Below are positions 48,541 through 59,714 of a stretch of DNA of 64,000 nt, piece after piece. Positions within the stretch are counted from its first letter, which is position 1; each line of letters starts with the position of its first letter. A program made the position numbers and the translations under genes. Below the pieces are notes generated by a model. It saw only the letters and a program-made list of their open reading frames with translations. It was not told where the DNA came from and did no database searches. The stretch is from Ciborinia camelliae (lineage: Eukaryota; Ascomycota; Leotiomycetes; Helotiales; Sclerotiniaceae), in assembly GCA_025890175.1 (NCBI GenBank), contig JANPYM010000004.1:1929134-1993133 (forward strand). The letters run 5' to 3'.

Positions 48541-48579
48541 CTATAGATTACCATGATAGACTATCATGGTAGTCTATAG
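48541..48579. repeat. near-perfect 19-bp palindrome
   Basis: Arms 48541-48559 and 48561-48579 pair at 18 of 19 positions around one central base. The flanks (48500-48595) are built from CTATAG/TCTA-type short motifs with further partial self-complementarity. It may form a cruciform; it could also be the fold-back product of simple-sequence expansion. Confidence 0.85.
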
Positions 48580-49172
48580 TCTATAGACTATAACGTTTCT
48601 TATTTTTGGTCTAGCTTTCTGTAATAGGAAATCTTCCACATTAGGAAATGGAAGCGAGATTCCTCATACAAAATTTTATACCGAAGTTTATCCACACGGA
48701 ACCTACATTACTCCGTGTTATATATCGCTTGATCTACTACGCTTACAAAGCTTTATGAAGGGGCTAGGAATCTAGGATAGGAGAAGCAGCTTTCAGGTTT
48801 CAAGCAAAGTCCGATCGGTCCGATGACACGAGCCTGTTATCTTAGTGCGTTTCCGAGGAGCGGCTCGATCCGAGAATATTAATCATCAGATTGCGGTTAG
48901 AACAAGATGGACTAAACAAAATATCTATCATTTGGTCCTCAAAAGCATTAACCAGAACCCCCAAAGCATGTATCCAGAATCTCGAAATATTCGACCAGAA
49001 CCCCATATTTCCATCCACATTAGACCAGTTTTCTACTTTGCTTCTTCTTCTCCTTCTTTTAGAGCCAAGTAAATCTTTTGAAAGTTGCTTCAAAAATTCC
49101 AACTTGACCTCATTCAACCCATAATCACTAGGATCAGAGTCACTGCTCCCATCCTCACTAGATTTGGTTTCA

Positions 49173-49720
49173 TTACTCTCCTCTTAATTTCCATCTCGCC
49201 CTCTTGTTCGCCGCTCCCTCCTTTATTTTTAGTCGGCGCTTTCGAGATGTCGATGTAGTTAGAGGCTCTGGGTTAATCGCCGTGCTGAAGGGTTTGGTGA
49301 CAGGTTTATGGACTTTCGGGGTGTGTCTCGTACCGACATTTAGTTCATCGATGGTTACGGAGAGGGTGCTCTGGCTCGACGATTCGTCCTTAAATATGGC
49401 CGATGTGGTGCCAATCTCCCCGTCCTTATACTCACCAACCAGCCCATATGGCAGCAAGGTAACACTATATCGCTTCATTGAGATGGTGCAGTGGTGTATC
49501 GCGATACTCTCCTTTTTTCATTAACACCATTCGGGCACTCATGAAATCTGAGGTGACAATTATGGGCACACGACTCTTTTCTGTCTTATTTTTTGAATTG
49601 CCAGATTCTATAAGACGTGCGATCACCTCGACGTTTAAGGCTCGACAAGAATCTCGCTCCGTAAGGGCGTCGCTAAAACATTTAACAAATGTGCAACTAA
49701 AACTGACGTTGATGACATAT
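49173..49720 (-). pseudogene. possible relic gene of unknown family
   Basis: From about 49700 down to 49485 one minus-strand frame reads S-D-A-L-T-E-R-D-S-C-R-A-L-N-V-E-V-I-A-R-L-I-E and V-P-I-I-V-T-S-D-F-M-S-A-R-M-V. From 49478 to 49173 a second frame continues with Y-S-V-T-L-L-P-Y-G-L-V-G-E-Y-K-D-G-E-I-G and ends in a basic tail. The two meet near 49475 with a one-base frame change. Protein-like composition suggests a decayed gene. No family is recognised; an unannotated small intron is less likely. Confidence 0.35.
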
Positions 49721-49741
49721 TCAGATCGACTTTTGAAGTAG

Positions 49742-50994
49742 TTCCAAATAGCAATTTTCGTTCAGATGTTCCTTGCCCGAGCCTTTTTCTCACGGTCGCA
49801 AATTGCCATTTGACTTATCACACCTCTGGGCTAGTTTTGCGAACTCCGGGTTTTGCCCCTCCACATCGCTCTTGGTCATATTGACCGCCTGGTAGTATTT
49901 CATTTCATTCTCAAGCCCCTAGATACTAAACACAATCTTGTCTGTCCACCCCCTTTGAAGAAACCACCGCTGCGTTCAGAAACCGTTGCTCATTGCTTAA
50001 CAGGCGATGAGTTGAATGCGAACCATCTAAACGGATCTATTTTGATGAGATTCGTCAGGAAAAGGTGCTTCTTGATAAATTTGAGGCTGTGGTGATGGTT
50101 GAAGCTTGGTTGGAGCTGTGGTTTTAGCTGTAGTTCTAATAGATCTCTCGGTTTCCTGCAGTAGTGGTGCCCTATTTGATGGGGAGTGTACCAATATTCC
50201 CTTCTCCCTAGGTCGACCTCAATATTGTATCTCTTTTAGAGTCACTGGGGACTTGATATGATATCACAGTATTCATTTAACATAAGGTCATTCATTCAGT
50301 ATTCGAAGAAGCTATTTAGTTGAAACATAGAAGTTGAGCTTTGTATACCTACCTATCCTGCCATAAAAATATTAACCCCCTAGGTACATATAATCTTAGG
50401 TGTTAAGAAGTAGATTTACATTATAATCCTTAACCATAGCATTGAAAAATAATAGGTACAGATACGATACATTAAACAAAAGATGGTTTTATATATAGAA
50501 GAATTCTAAATGATAGAATTGTCCAAAGGACATAGTAATTGAAACGGAGTTAAACATTACAATGGGAGTAGATGAGGTCATCATTGCAGCTCATGTTTTT
50601 GTTTTCCAGATAAATTCCTGGGCACGTGCACTCACACGCGCCTTAATACCACGCCACGCCATTCGACGCCACATTTAGCTATGACGTTTCGGGCAGGGGC
50701 GCACGAGACCTCGGTCCGTTCCAGATAATGCCCAGAAAACTTTCCCATAAATTTATTAGCAATATGAATTCCAAGTTTCTTTTTACATGAGCGACAGATA
50801 TACTCACTTGCATAGCCCAATCCCTAGATTTAGATTTTTGTTGAATAAATTCATAATTCCCCATTCTTTTCTATCTAGAAGAGCCGCAATAGTGTCTTCA
50901 ATTTCCTTCAACATTCTTCATTATATCACCAAATTCCCTTTGCGACTTCGATTGTCACTGCACCCCAAATACAACAATAATACCACCGCTACCA
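49742..50994. other. intergenic, nothing recognised
   Basis: AT-rich spacer upstream of the PAF-acetylhydrolase-like gene. No supported gene. Confidence 0.45.
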
Positions 50995-52712
50995 ATGACA
51001 TCCTACTTCTCACGACTAAGCCCAATTCCAGGGTTTCCGGAATATACTGGACCTCACAAAGTAGGAACAATTGATGTCGAAATTCCCATCTCAGAACTCG
51101 ATTCACCAGCCCAAGTACCAAGTACTGCAGAAAATATTCCAACTATTCAATATCGAATCTTTTACCCCTGCGATGCGGAATTGGAGAATAAGGGGAAGAG
51201 TGTGAATTGGATACCTGCGCCGCAGAGAGAATATATAAGTGCGTATTCCAGGTTTCTGGGAGCCGGGAGTAAATTGGCAGAGGTTATCTCGTACGTCTGA
51301 TCTAAATCTTTGAGGAGAAGGGCAAATACTGATATATACGGCATGATAGATATTTCCCTCGACTCCTCCATTATGTTACAATTCCGGTTCGCAAGAATGC
51401 GCCCCTCCTACAACCTAAGACAAGCAAAAATCGTTGGCCCGTGATGATATTCTCGCATGGTCTGGGTGGTTCAAGAAACGCATATTCACATATAGTAGGC
51501 TCGGTAGCGAGTCATGGAATGATAGTTATTGCCTCAGAACATCGTGATGGTTCAACACCTATATCTTACATTCGAGAACCGCTTTCTGATCCCCCCTCGA
51601 CGGATAAAGAGAAATATTCAAAGAAGCATACCAAGAAGACGGTCGATTATGTCAAATTATCACATACGCCAAGTCCAGAGGTTGAGGAAGGCAGAAATGA
51701 ACAATTGAAGATTCGACTTTGGGAAATGGGATTGATTCATGACAGTCTATTAAAGTTGGACGAGGGGAAGGTTCTCACCAATCTCAACGCATCTTCGACT
51801 TCTTTGTCGGTATTTAAAGATCAAATGAATGTCCACGAACCTGGAAAGATTACTTTCGCAGGACATTCTTTTGGGGCAGCAACAGTGGTTCAGTTTATAA
51901 AATCAGTCTTCTACGCACCTGAATCCTCTTCGGCCCCAAAATCCTATAAACCGATTTATGTACCCTCTCCGGAATCCCCGATCTGCTCCCAGGTTACACC
52001 AAATAATCCAATTGTACTTCTCGATTGTTGGTGTTTCCCCCTCCGTTCTCAGGCAACACGCTGGTTATGGGATCGTCCTCTCCCATCATACGCACCTTCT
52101 GGCCCCGGCGGATCTGCAATCCTTGCAGTCGAATCCCAAGCTTTCTACAAATGGACCGAGCATTTCAATGCAACCAAACGTCTTCTTTCTGCCGACCCAT
52201 CTTCGCATAATCCATCCAGTGGTGGAAAATCAGAACCACATTTCTACTATCCTAGCACAAGCGCACACTTGAGTCAATCAGATTTCGGCGTTCTTTTCCC
52301 ATGGGTTACGAAAAGAGTCTTTGCGGCAGAGGAACCGGAGAGGATTATGAGATTGAATGTTAGGGCTGTAATGCAATTACTCAGAGAAAGGGGAGTAGAG
52401 GTTTCAAAAACTTGCAAAGAAGACCTGGAACTAGAAGGAGATGAACAGGAAACTAATGATGATGTAAAAATCTTTGGGCAGGATGGAGGGGTTAGGGGGT
52501 GGAATTGGTTGAGTATTTCTGATGATGCAGAAGTAGCAGCAGGAGTAGATAAGGGGAGGGGATCAGAGATCGCGGATAAAAAGTTGGATGAAACCCAAGT
52601 TGAGATTGGGAAAGGAGAAGAGGAAATAAAGAAGCCACTGGATGTGGAGCCAATTGAGGTAGTGTTGGGTAATGAGGTTGGTGCCGATGCTGGTACGGGG
52701 ACGAAATTGTGA
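50995..52712 (+). CDS. platelet-activating factor acetylhydrolase-like lipase
   Basis: This family hydrolyses the sn-2 acyl chain of short-chain or oxidised phospholipids. The join 50995-51290 plus 51350-52712 gives exactly 553 codons. The alpha/beta-hydrolase fold shows the oxyanion region F-S-H-G-L-G-G-S-R-N-A-Y (about 133-144), S-E-H-R-D-G-S, the nucleophile elbow F-A-G-H-S-F-G-A-A-T (Ser272), the acid candidate in I-V-L-L-D-C-W-C-F-P-L and a catalytic His candidate in T-S-A-H-L-S-Q-S-D-F. These match the plasma/type II PAF-AH family. The C-terminal 130 residues are acidic and poorly ordered. There is no signal peptide, so it is probably intracellular. Confidence 0.88.
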
Positions 52713-54880
52713 GGATTCTATGAATTGGGAGATTAATTGGGGTAGCCTTGACATTGGGTTTGGTAACTGGCATTTGGAGGGTCCTCTTTTAAAGCGTTTT
52801 TGATTCTTATGGGAGCGGTATCCAATGACTTTTGAAACTGCATTGCATTGCGAGGAACGGTTGGTGTTGATTCCGGGAAGGAGAATTGTGGTTGCGAAAT
52901 AATAGATGGTAGGGAGATGTGGTTCAAGGTTTGGAGACTAAACTAGAATAGAATAGACTAGAGACTCGGAATAATGATTACTTGATAGAGATTTCTGGAC
53001 ATCATATCATACAGACATCCCCTCAAATTTCAACCAATCAAGCCTCCTCGCGGTACTATGTGGTGTTTGTTTATATTTTCATATGTATAGGTATATATAT
53101 ATATGTGGAAATGGTATTTACGTTATTCATATATGTATGCACGTAGTAATGCCAAACCCAGCATAGGATTGCAATTATTGAATTTAGGCCTTAGTTACAC
53201 AGATCGGTAATTTCTCGCTTAACGAGATCAGTGTTGGGCGCTAAGGTTCTTGGCAGGAAAGGGATGCATAGATAGGTAACATCTAATGGGTGGGGTCAAA
53301 TCATGGAGTATATTTTTTTATGTTGCATTCTTTTTGGGCTTTGGAATTAAAATTATTTTGAATTGATTTGGAAATTGGTGATGATAAGTTGGGGTTTGAA
53401 GTAATGATCTCGGTTAGTTGTTTATATAGTAGTAAATACTCCGTATAGAGAGGAAATCAAGTAGATGTGTTATGATAAAGGGAACTGGAGAAAAGGGTTA
53501 TGAATGGGCCATGGGATAGATCTTGAACATTTTGAGATTTTGGTAAATTGGTATATTGCTTTGATGTTTGGAGGGAAAAAGTATTTGGGTTGGAGTATTT
53601 ATAATTATATTTTAGTAGATAAGTTTTGGGGGGATACACCGAATTCCTCGTACTCAGTGAGTATAGTCGAGTACACGATGAAAAATAGAAAAAGGGAGGG
53701 AAGGAAAGTATGAGTATGGAGAACTGGGAAATAAGTGGCAGAAAAAGGGGGGTTAAGTGTTAAGGTAGTATAGATGAAAGTGATGTAATATAAGTAAGTG
53801 AGATTTTCAGTACGTGAAGTGATGGATCGTGGAGGAAAACGGTGGAAAATGGTCAATAATGCCGAGAAGGAAGAAGTAAAGGGGTTTTACCGGTTATATA
53901 GACAATAGACTGATATCATTCATAAACATCTCATTACATACATTGGAGAAGGAAAGGAAAGGGGTTAAAGTGGCTAGTATAGTAAAGATAAAATGCGGAA
54001 TCAATTCACTGGTTCACTGGTCCTAAAACCATAATCTAAAATTTACCATTATGGATGTGCAAATTGATGTAATATTGAGTTGCTCTTGATCTAATCTCAT
54101 TTTCTCCAATCATTCCCGCGCCCCTTAACTTGTAAGCTTAAAGCTCCAATGTCAGACCCAATAATCGAACCACCAAACCATACTTGTCTCATTATATCCC
54201 CTTAGATGACAAGTTAACCGCCTTCCCTTAATCGAATTTGTGGCCTTAGAATCCCAGTCAACAAAATCTCCAACATTCAATAATACGCACCACTTGTTAC
54301 TCGCTGTTACCCCCTGCCCCTGCCCTAAAAGTCATCAACCATCACTCCTTAAATCTGAACCATCACCAGACTAATCCCATAATCTTGTAATTACACTATC
54401 AAGCTGAATAGCCAACGGTCACACAATTTGGTGTGCGTTCTAAAATCATCAAAAAAGATTCTTTGATGAGCAGGTCTATTGTCACTCTCTCAAGTGACAT
54501 TCAACACCATGTAATGGTTAGACTGAAGTTGAAAGGTTCGATGTGATCACTCAGCTCCCCTCATTTGAGGGTTCCCAGCTAGCACGCATCGAGGACGTGT
54601 GATCAATGCTAACCGCCCTATAGACGAATTAGTAGTTAGAGGAGCGGGCTACTTATCAATTCATGGTACCATGAAGCCACAAGCTTCCCCAACTCGTAAT
54701 CCAGGGCGAAAGAGTGTGGGTCGATTTTTTTGGGTTTTCTAAAAAAAAAGGGTTAAGTATAAATCGCTGATGGAGAAAGTCCATGGAAAGGGGAAAGATC
54801 GCAAGGGGAACTAAGTCCGTAAAGGAAAGTGGTAAAGTAAAAAGAATATCGCTGATGGAAAAAAATCCATGAAGTAAAAG
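52713..54880. other. 2.2-kb gene-free region
   Basis: No gene-quality frame. A short TATA microsatellite lies near 53090-53105. Two near-copies of ATCGCTGATGGA...TCCATG occur near 54767-54785 and 54849-54872, just before the homopolymer gap. Confidence 0.5.
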
Positions 54881-54894
54881 AATGTCGATGTATT

Positions 54895-54932
<38 letters not shown>

Positions 54933-54942
54933 NNNNNNNNNN
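54933..54942. other. assembly gap (10 N) inside homopolymers
   Basis: Ten Ns lie between an A run of about 30 bases and a short T run followed by a second long A run (54950-54985). The true length and sequence here are unknown, and flanking homopolymer lengths are unreliable. Confidence 0.95.
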
Positions 54943-54984
<42 letters not shown>

Positions 54985-54986
<2 letters not shown>

Positions 54987-55400
54987 GCCGAAAGAAGGAA
55001 CGCAAGAAAAAGACCAAAGGAGGAACGCCGAAAAGGAAACCGAAAGAAAAGGACCAGAAGAGAACGCCGAAGACCCGAAAAGAACGCCGAAGGAAAAGAA
55101 GAAAAGAAAAGACTAAAAGTTAACGCCTAAAACGCCTAGAAGACAGTAAGAAATCGCAAAATGTTTTTTTATTAGTAATTTTCAAGTTTTTTTGGGGGGT
55201 TTTATAGTTATCTAAGGAAAGAAAAAGGACCAGAGGAACGCCGAACTCCGAATGCGAAAAAGGAAGGGAAAAAAAAAGAAAAAAGAAAAAAGAAAAAAAG
55301 GAATGTTTTTGTAGGATTTTTTATTTTAAAGTTTTTTTGGTGTCCAAGGACAAAATATTTTCTGAAAAAAAAAGAGAAAGAAAAAACAAAAGAAAAAGCC
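54985..55400. repeat. purine-rich degenerate repeat with GAACGCCGAA motif
   Basis: The plus strand is strongly purine-rich. The motif AACGCC(G/T)A(A) recurs at about 54985, 55023, 55061, 55083, 55122 and 55235. Two T-rich blocks, near 55160-55200 and 55300-55345, resemble each other and suggest duplication of a longer unit. No credible gene. Confidence 0.6.
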
Positions 55401-55708
55401 AAGCAAATGATGTGAGAACCACAACATTCCAACCCACACCCAAGCCCTAGGAAAATTTCGCCCTCTGAAACTACGTTTTCCTTTCAAAAGCCAAAAACCA
55501 CAAGGAAAACCAACTCTCTGTATGCGGCAATGGGAGAGATTGCAAAAGAGGAGAGTGGTGATCCTGAATGAAGAACTCATTCGTATTTTTGTCCCCCAAA
55601 GCCAAAAGGTAATCCCCGAAGCCAAAAGAGCCCATAATGCTGAATGCCGGTCTCATTCGCATTTACCCCCATGTGCCCACTCCCCTCCGTGATTGGTAGT
55701 AGACCAAT

Positions 55709-56734
55709 CTACCAATCCTCGTCAGAATCATCGGCCCATGAAAACGATTTCAAGTTCTCTCCATTCATGGAAGGAATGAACAGAGTCGAACCAACCAACT
55801 TGAAATCGGGTTCAGGGCCCGACGAGCAGTCGCTATCCATCAATGGAACGACTACTTCCTCAGAATTCCCCACCAATTCTTCGGGTTCGTCTCCTAAACG
55901 AGTAGCTTCAACCGTCTCGACCGCAAGGTCGATAGGTTCCACATACTGCTGCTTCATGGCCCATCGTTGAACATCCGACCACCTGTTCAACGGGCCAATG
56001 GCGTTAGGTCCATATAGCAACTCATCGGCAAAATCTGTAGCGCCATCAGACTCGACTACTGCGCAACCAGCGTTACTACAAGAGAATGCTTCGGCGCGTA
56101 TTTCGTAGTCGGGTCTATCAGGCATGCGAGTGTATGAAGTTGGATTCGCAACCTCATAATACTCGCTACAGGACCCACAGCGCCTCATGGCAGAGAGCTC
56201 AAACCTATCATCAGAATTTGGCTGTATAAATACAGCCTCATCTAGAGGGAGAAAAAGCGAGGATGAACTCGCATTTTCGTCATCCTCGAAGGTTTTTTCA
56301 AAGGGACGGACTTGGTGGATGGACCATCTCCCACTTTGTCCTTCAAATGACACCCTTTTCTTACTTGCCCCTCTGGGCTTTCGGAATTGTGGAATCTTGG
56401 CCTCGTCAGAGGACGACTGCCAGTATTCCAAGGGGTCAAACCCCCAGACCCGCATTCCCTCGAAGCCACCTTTGGGACGCATTCCCACTGGGAGAATGGC
56501 TGACCCACATCCAGACAACCAAGGTTGTCTGAATGTTTTACCCTCAACGAGATAACATTGATGACGTGAGTCAACAATGAAAACCCGTTGAGGGCACATT
56601 TGGAACCTGCGTAGTGGGTTAACAGGGACGGAATAGTCAGAGAGGAATGGGGGGTCCTTAGCTGGTTGGACAAAGGCTTGCCTGGGCAAGGCCCAGGCAA
56701 AATAGGTCGCCGTCTTAGGGCTCCAGGAATTCAT
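55709..56734 (-). CDS. orphan 341-residue protein with a Cys4-like motif
   Basis: One uninterrupted exon is richer in GC than its surroundings. I do not recognise the family. The centre has R-R-C-G-S-C-S-E-Y-Y-E-V followed about 30 residues later by F-S-C-S-N-A-G-C, a possible zinc-binding pair. The N-terminal half has G-C-G-S-A-I-L-P-V-G-M-R-P-K-G-G-F and W-G-F-D-P-L-E-Y-W. The C terminus is acidic and ends S-W-A-D-D-S-D-E-D-W. There is no signal peptide or membrane helix. It is flanked by repeat-rich, gene-poor DNA, and a perfect 18-bp palindrome overlaps its start codon. Codon-like composition across the full length supports a real gene, but it may belong to a mobile element or be lineage-specific. 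Confidence 0.6.
   Translation of the reverse strand: MNSWSPKTATYFAWALPRQAFVQPAKDPPFLSDYSVPVNPLRRFQMCPQRVFIVDSRHQCYLVEGKTFRQPWLSGCGSAILPVGMRPKGGFEGMRVWGFDPLEYWQSSSDEAKIPQFRKPRGASKKRVSFEGQSGRWSIHQVRPFEKTFEDDENASSSSLFLPLDEAVFIQPNSDDRFELSAMRRCGSCSEYYEVANPTSYTRMPDRPDYEIRAEAFSCSNAGCAVVESDGATDFADELLYGPNAIGPLNRWSDVQRWAMKQQYVEPIDLAVETVEATRLGDEPEELVGNSEEVVVPLMDSDCSSGPEPDFKLVGSTLFIPSMNGENLKSFSWADDSDEDW
56679..56699. repeat. 9-bp perfect inverted repeat in coding sequence
   Basis: TGCCTGGGC at 56679-56687 and GCCCAGGCA at 56691-56699 are exact complements with a 3-base loop, within the first codons of the orphan gene. A hairpin in the mRNA is possible. Confidence 0.65.
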
Positions 56735-56746
56735 CGCGCGATGAAT
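56729..56746. repeat. perfect 18-bp palindrome over a start codon
   Basis: ATTCATCGCGCGATGAAT at 56729-56746 is its own reverse complement and includes the start codon of the orphan gene (56732-56734). It is followed by GGACCGAAA-type direct repeats at 56757-56790. Confidence 0.8.
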
Positions 56747-57082
56747 GGGGGGTGGTACCGAAAGGGGGACCGAAAGGAGGACCGAAAAAATTGAATATGG
56801 GGTTGAAACGTGAATAGTGTAAGCAGTGAAAAATTTGGGATTGTAAAAGTAAAATCCTGTTGCGTACGAGTAGAAAAAGTTGGTTCAAGGGGGGATGGGG
56901 ATTATATAGGCAATTGAAGATAACTAATGATTTCATTAGCTAGCACTACTAGTCCAAGTCTAAACTTTGATAATCGGGAGAAACTAACGTTAGGGGAACT
57001 AACGTTAAGCGATAGGAACTATCATTAAGTGTCGGGATCAAATGGCACTATGATATGGTTCTAAATGGCAATAGCTCCAGCT

Positions 57083-57420
57083 CATTTAAGATACTGAAAT
57101 CATTTAAGATAATCATTTAAGATACTGCAATCATTTAGGATATTGAAGTTATTTACATTATTGAAATCATTTAAAACATTAAACCCATTTGAGAGATTAA
57201 AACCATTTGAGATATTAAGGCTATTTGATATATTGAAACTATTTGAGCTATTAAAATAATTTGATATGCTAATGCTGTCTGATACAATGCAGCTATTTGA
57301 GATACTGAACTCGTTTGAAATCCTGATTTGATCCGAGTTACCAAATCGACTTGGAATACTAAATCTAGTTTGAAAATCAAGTCCATCTCATACATCGAAC
57401 TATATTCAAAGATCGACATT
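57083..57420. repeat. degenerate 18-bp tandem repeat (about 19 units)
   Basis: The sequence divides into consecutive 18-bp units resembling CATTTGAGATATTGAAAC, with one truncated 13-bp unit near 57101. Identity falls steadily from left to right. Because 18 is a multiple of three, one minus-strand frame stays open for 87 codons with a hexapeptide period (Q-I-x-x-I-x). I treat this as an old minisatellite, not as a gene. Confidence 0.85.
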
Positions 57421-59714
57421 ATTCCAAACATCAAAAGCCTTGAGATCTAGACGGCGACACAAACTATTGAAATACCAATCTTTACATGGTAAGCTTCAAG
57501 GGTTTTTGTGGTCCGCATTTCGTACTAGTATGATGCCGGAGTATCTGGCACTTTTCTATGATTCAAGAAATGCCATTACGAAGCTGGATTTTGTAGAGTG
57601 GTCACCCCGTCAGCTGTTCCTAGTATCCAGATACATCGGGATATTTATGACGTGCTGCTCGAATGTGTGTCCGATACTAATTTCTAGCGTAGTACACTGT
57701 TTTTGGCCTAAAAACATCACTAAGTTATCCAAAAAGGGAAGAATGACATCCAAGCTATATTAGTTGAGACTTGGCGTTTACCGATAGGTTGGCTAGTGGG
57801 AAACGCTTAGGGCAGAAGCAGCCGGAGCTACAAAAAAGTTTATATCTTACAGGGATCTAGGCATATCAACTTTCAAGAAAATACTCAAGAAAGGGTCTAA
57901 CAAATAGAAAATTGTAAACATGAACGTGAGATAATGCAGGGAAATGAATCAATCAACTGGTCATGAGAAAAGTTATCACACCATGTTCATATATCCTCAA
58001 AAGTGCGAAGACAATGAAATGTCGCATAGCAAATTCCAAAGCGTAAAGCTGAGGAGGAGGCACCCATGGGGACTCGATCTATGAAAATATGCCGAATACT
58101 AAAATGTACTCTCATATTTGAGGTCATCCCAGCACTCAGCAATGCAGCATATGTCAGACATTGATATCCATCCGAGCTATTCAAACCGCTAGGAAACTCA
58201 ATCGACCCTAGGCAATGCGGTGTCCCAAATAACTTAAGCCAGGTTGGATATTCTAAATTCGTAGGTTTAGGTACTCATCTCGTTCTAGATATTCAAACTT
58301 AGTAGGTATCTCATGAAATTTGTAAAATCCACAAATCACTTTAAATGTTTCCAATGTAGCAGATGTCCGGTAATTAAAGTCAAAGGAAAAGTCTTCACAG
58401 ATATAATGTGACAAGGCTCTGAACAATCTCAAGTTGAAGAGAATGAAAAGGAGAGAAACTAGTTTTTATTGATCGGAAAGGGGCTAAATTGAAATATGCG
58501 GGGAAGGTTTGTGAAAAATTAGACCGCGGAAAGTGCTACGGAGTATCCAATTCACAAAAAGACTAAAAGATGATATCAGACTTTGGCACGACTCCATCAA
58601 GCATTCACGGGTAGCCAGCCCCTGGCTGTTCAGGTTTGATACGATTAAGACGTATGAAAAGGTGGCATTCGTCCTATATAGGAAAGGGGCGTGGAGTTCA
58701 AGGGCCAAAAATGATATCAAAATCCTGCGAAGAAGAGTCGATTACAACCTAATTTATACTTTTCGGGTAGTACCTGTCGAAGACGGAAGTATGCAAATAA
58801 CAAGGCATCGAGAATCACATAGAGTTCTATCGCCAATGGAAGGTTCAAGACATTGGAATCCAAGATCTGGATCTGAAACTACAGAATTGTTGCAACAGCC
58901 GATATCGATTTGCACTTGCACTTGACAAACTCAAACTCATACCATACTAATGCAGTAAGAGCGAACCAGCACGCAAACAGAATTTAAAAAGTTTCTAAAA
59001 CAAGACTTATGCTGAATCATAGATGAAAGCTATTTTGGAACCTCCCCAGAACCATGATGGCCGTAATAGGTAATAAGCATTACAACAATGCCCCATCAAT
59101 TTTGCTATCTCCAAGATGATTTGTTGGGCAAGAGTCAGGGCCTAAATTCGTTCTACAACGAAGCTCACAAAGCTTCCGCAATCAACCTCGTTCCGCCTTC
59201 CTTTCCCTTCATACTTTTACACCAGAGAAAGGCTGGAATTATCTTGTAGAAAAATGACAGTAAATAATATGTGATGAGAATACACCTACTCGGGTCGAAG
59301 GAGAAGTATTTAAACCATATTTATTGTCCAGCATCGATAACAATAGTTTAACTTGTCTCAAATTATAACCGGCAACCAGGTAAAGAACACTCATATTGAT
59401 GAGCAGGACGGGAGTTTTGTAATAAGTGGGATATTATTCATCGCTACCTAAGATAAGCGTTTTATACCAGCTAAATGGATATTTGATTAGGTAATGCTTT
59501 GGTAAGCTGTTCCTTCCTCCACAACATGTTGTTTCAGATTAGTAAGGAGGAATCTCACCGCCTAAATATTGCCAGGCTTAGATTACATAAACCACTTAAC
59601 GCGCCCAAAATCTCGACGCGTCTCACAACCCAAGACAATTGCAGATATTCTCTTACCATAGACCCAGTTCACAACTAATAACCTTTCAACGTACCTCAAA
59701 CGCCACTCACCAAA
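57421..59714. other. 2.3-kb gene-poor region upstream of RFC3
   Basis: Open frames at 57440-57763 (plus) and 58533-58925 (plus) are long enough to notice, but no family is recognisable and codon patterns are not convincing. Possible decayed genes. RFC3's promoter lies at the right end. Confidence 0.4.

Noticed and set aside
57171..57434. 87-codon hydrophobic open frame with hexapeptide period
   Set aside because: Explained by the 18-bp tandem repeat; no start context or family.
58533..58925. 130-codon open frame
   Set aside because: No family, no neighbours supporting it, and no clear gene signals.
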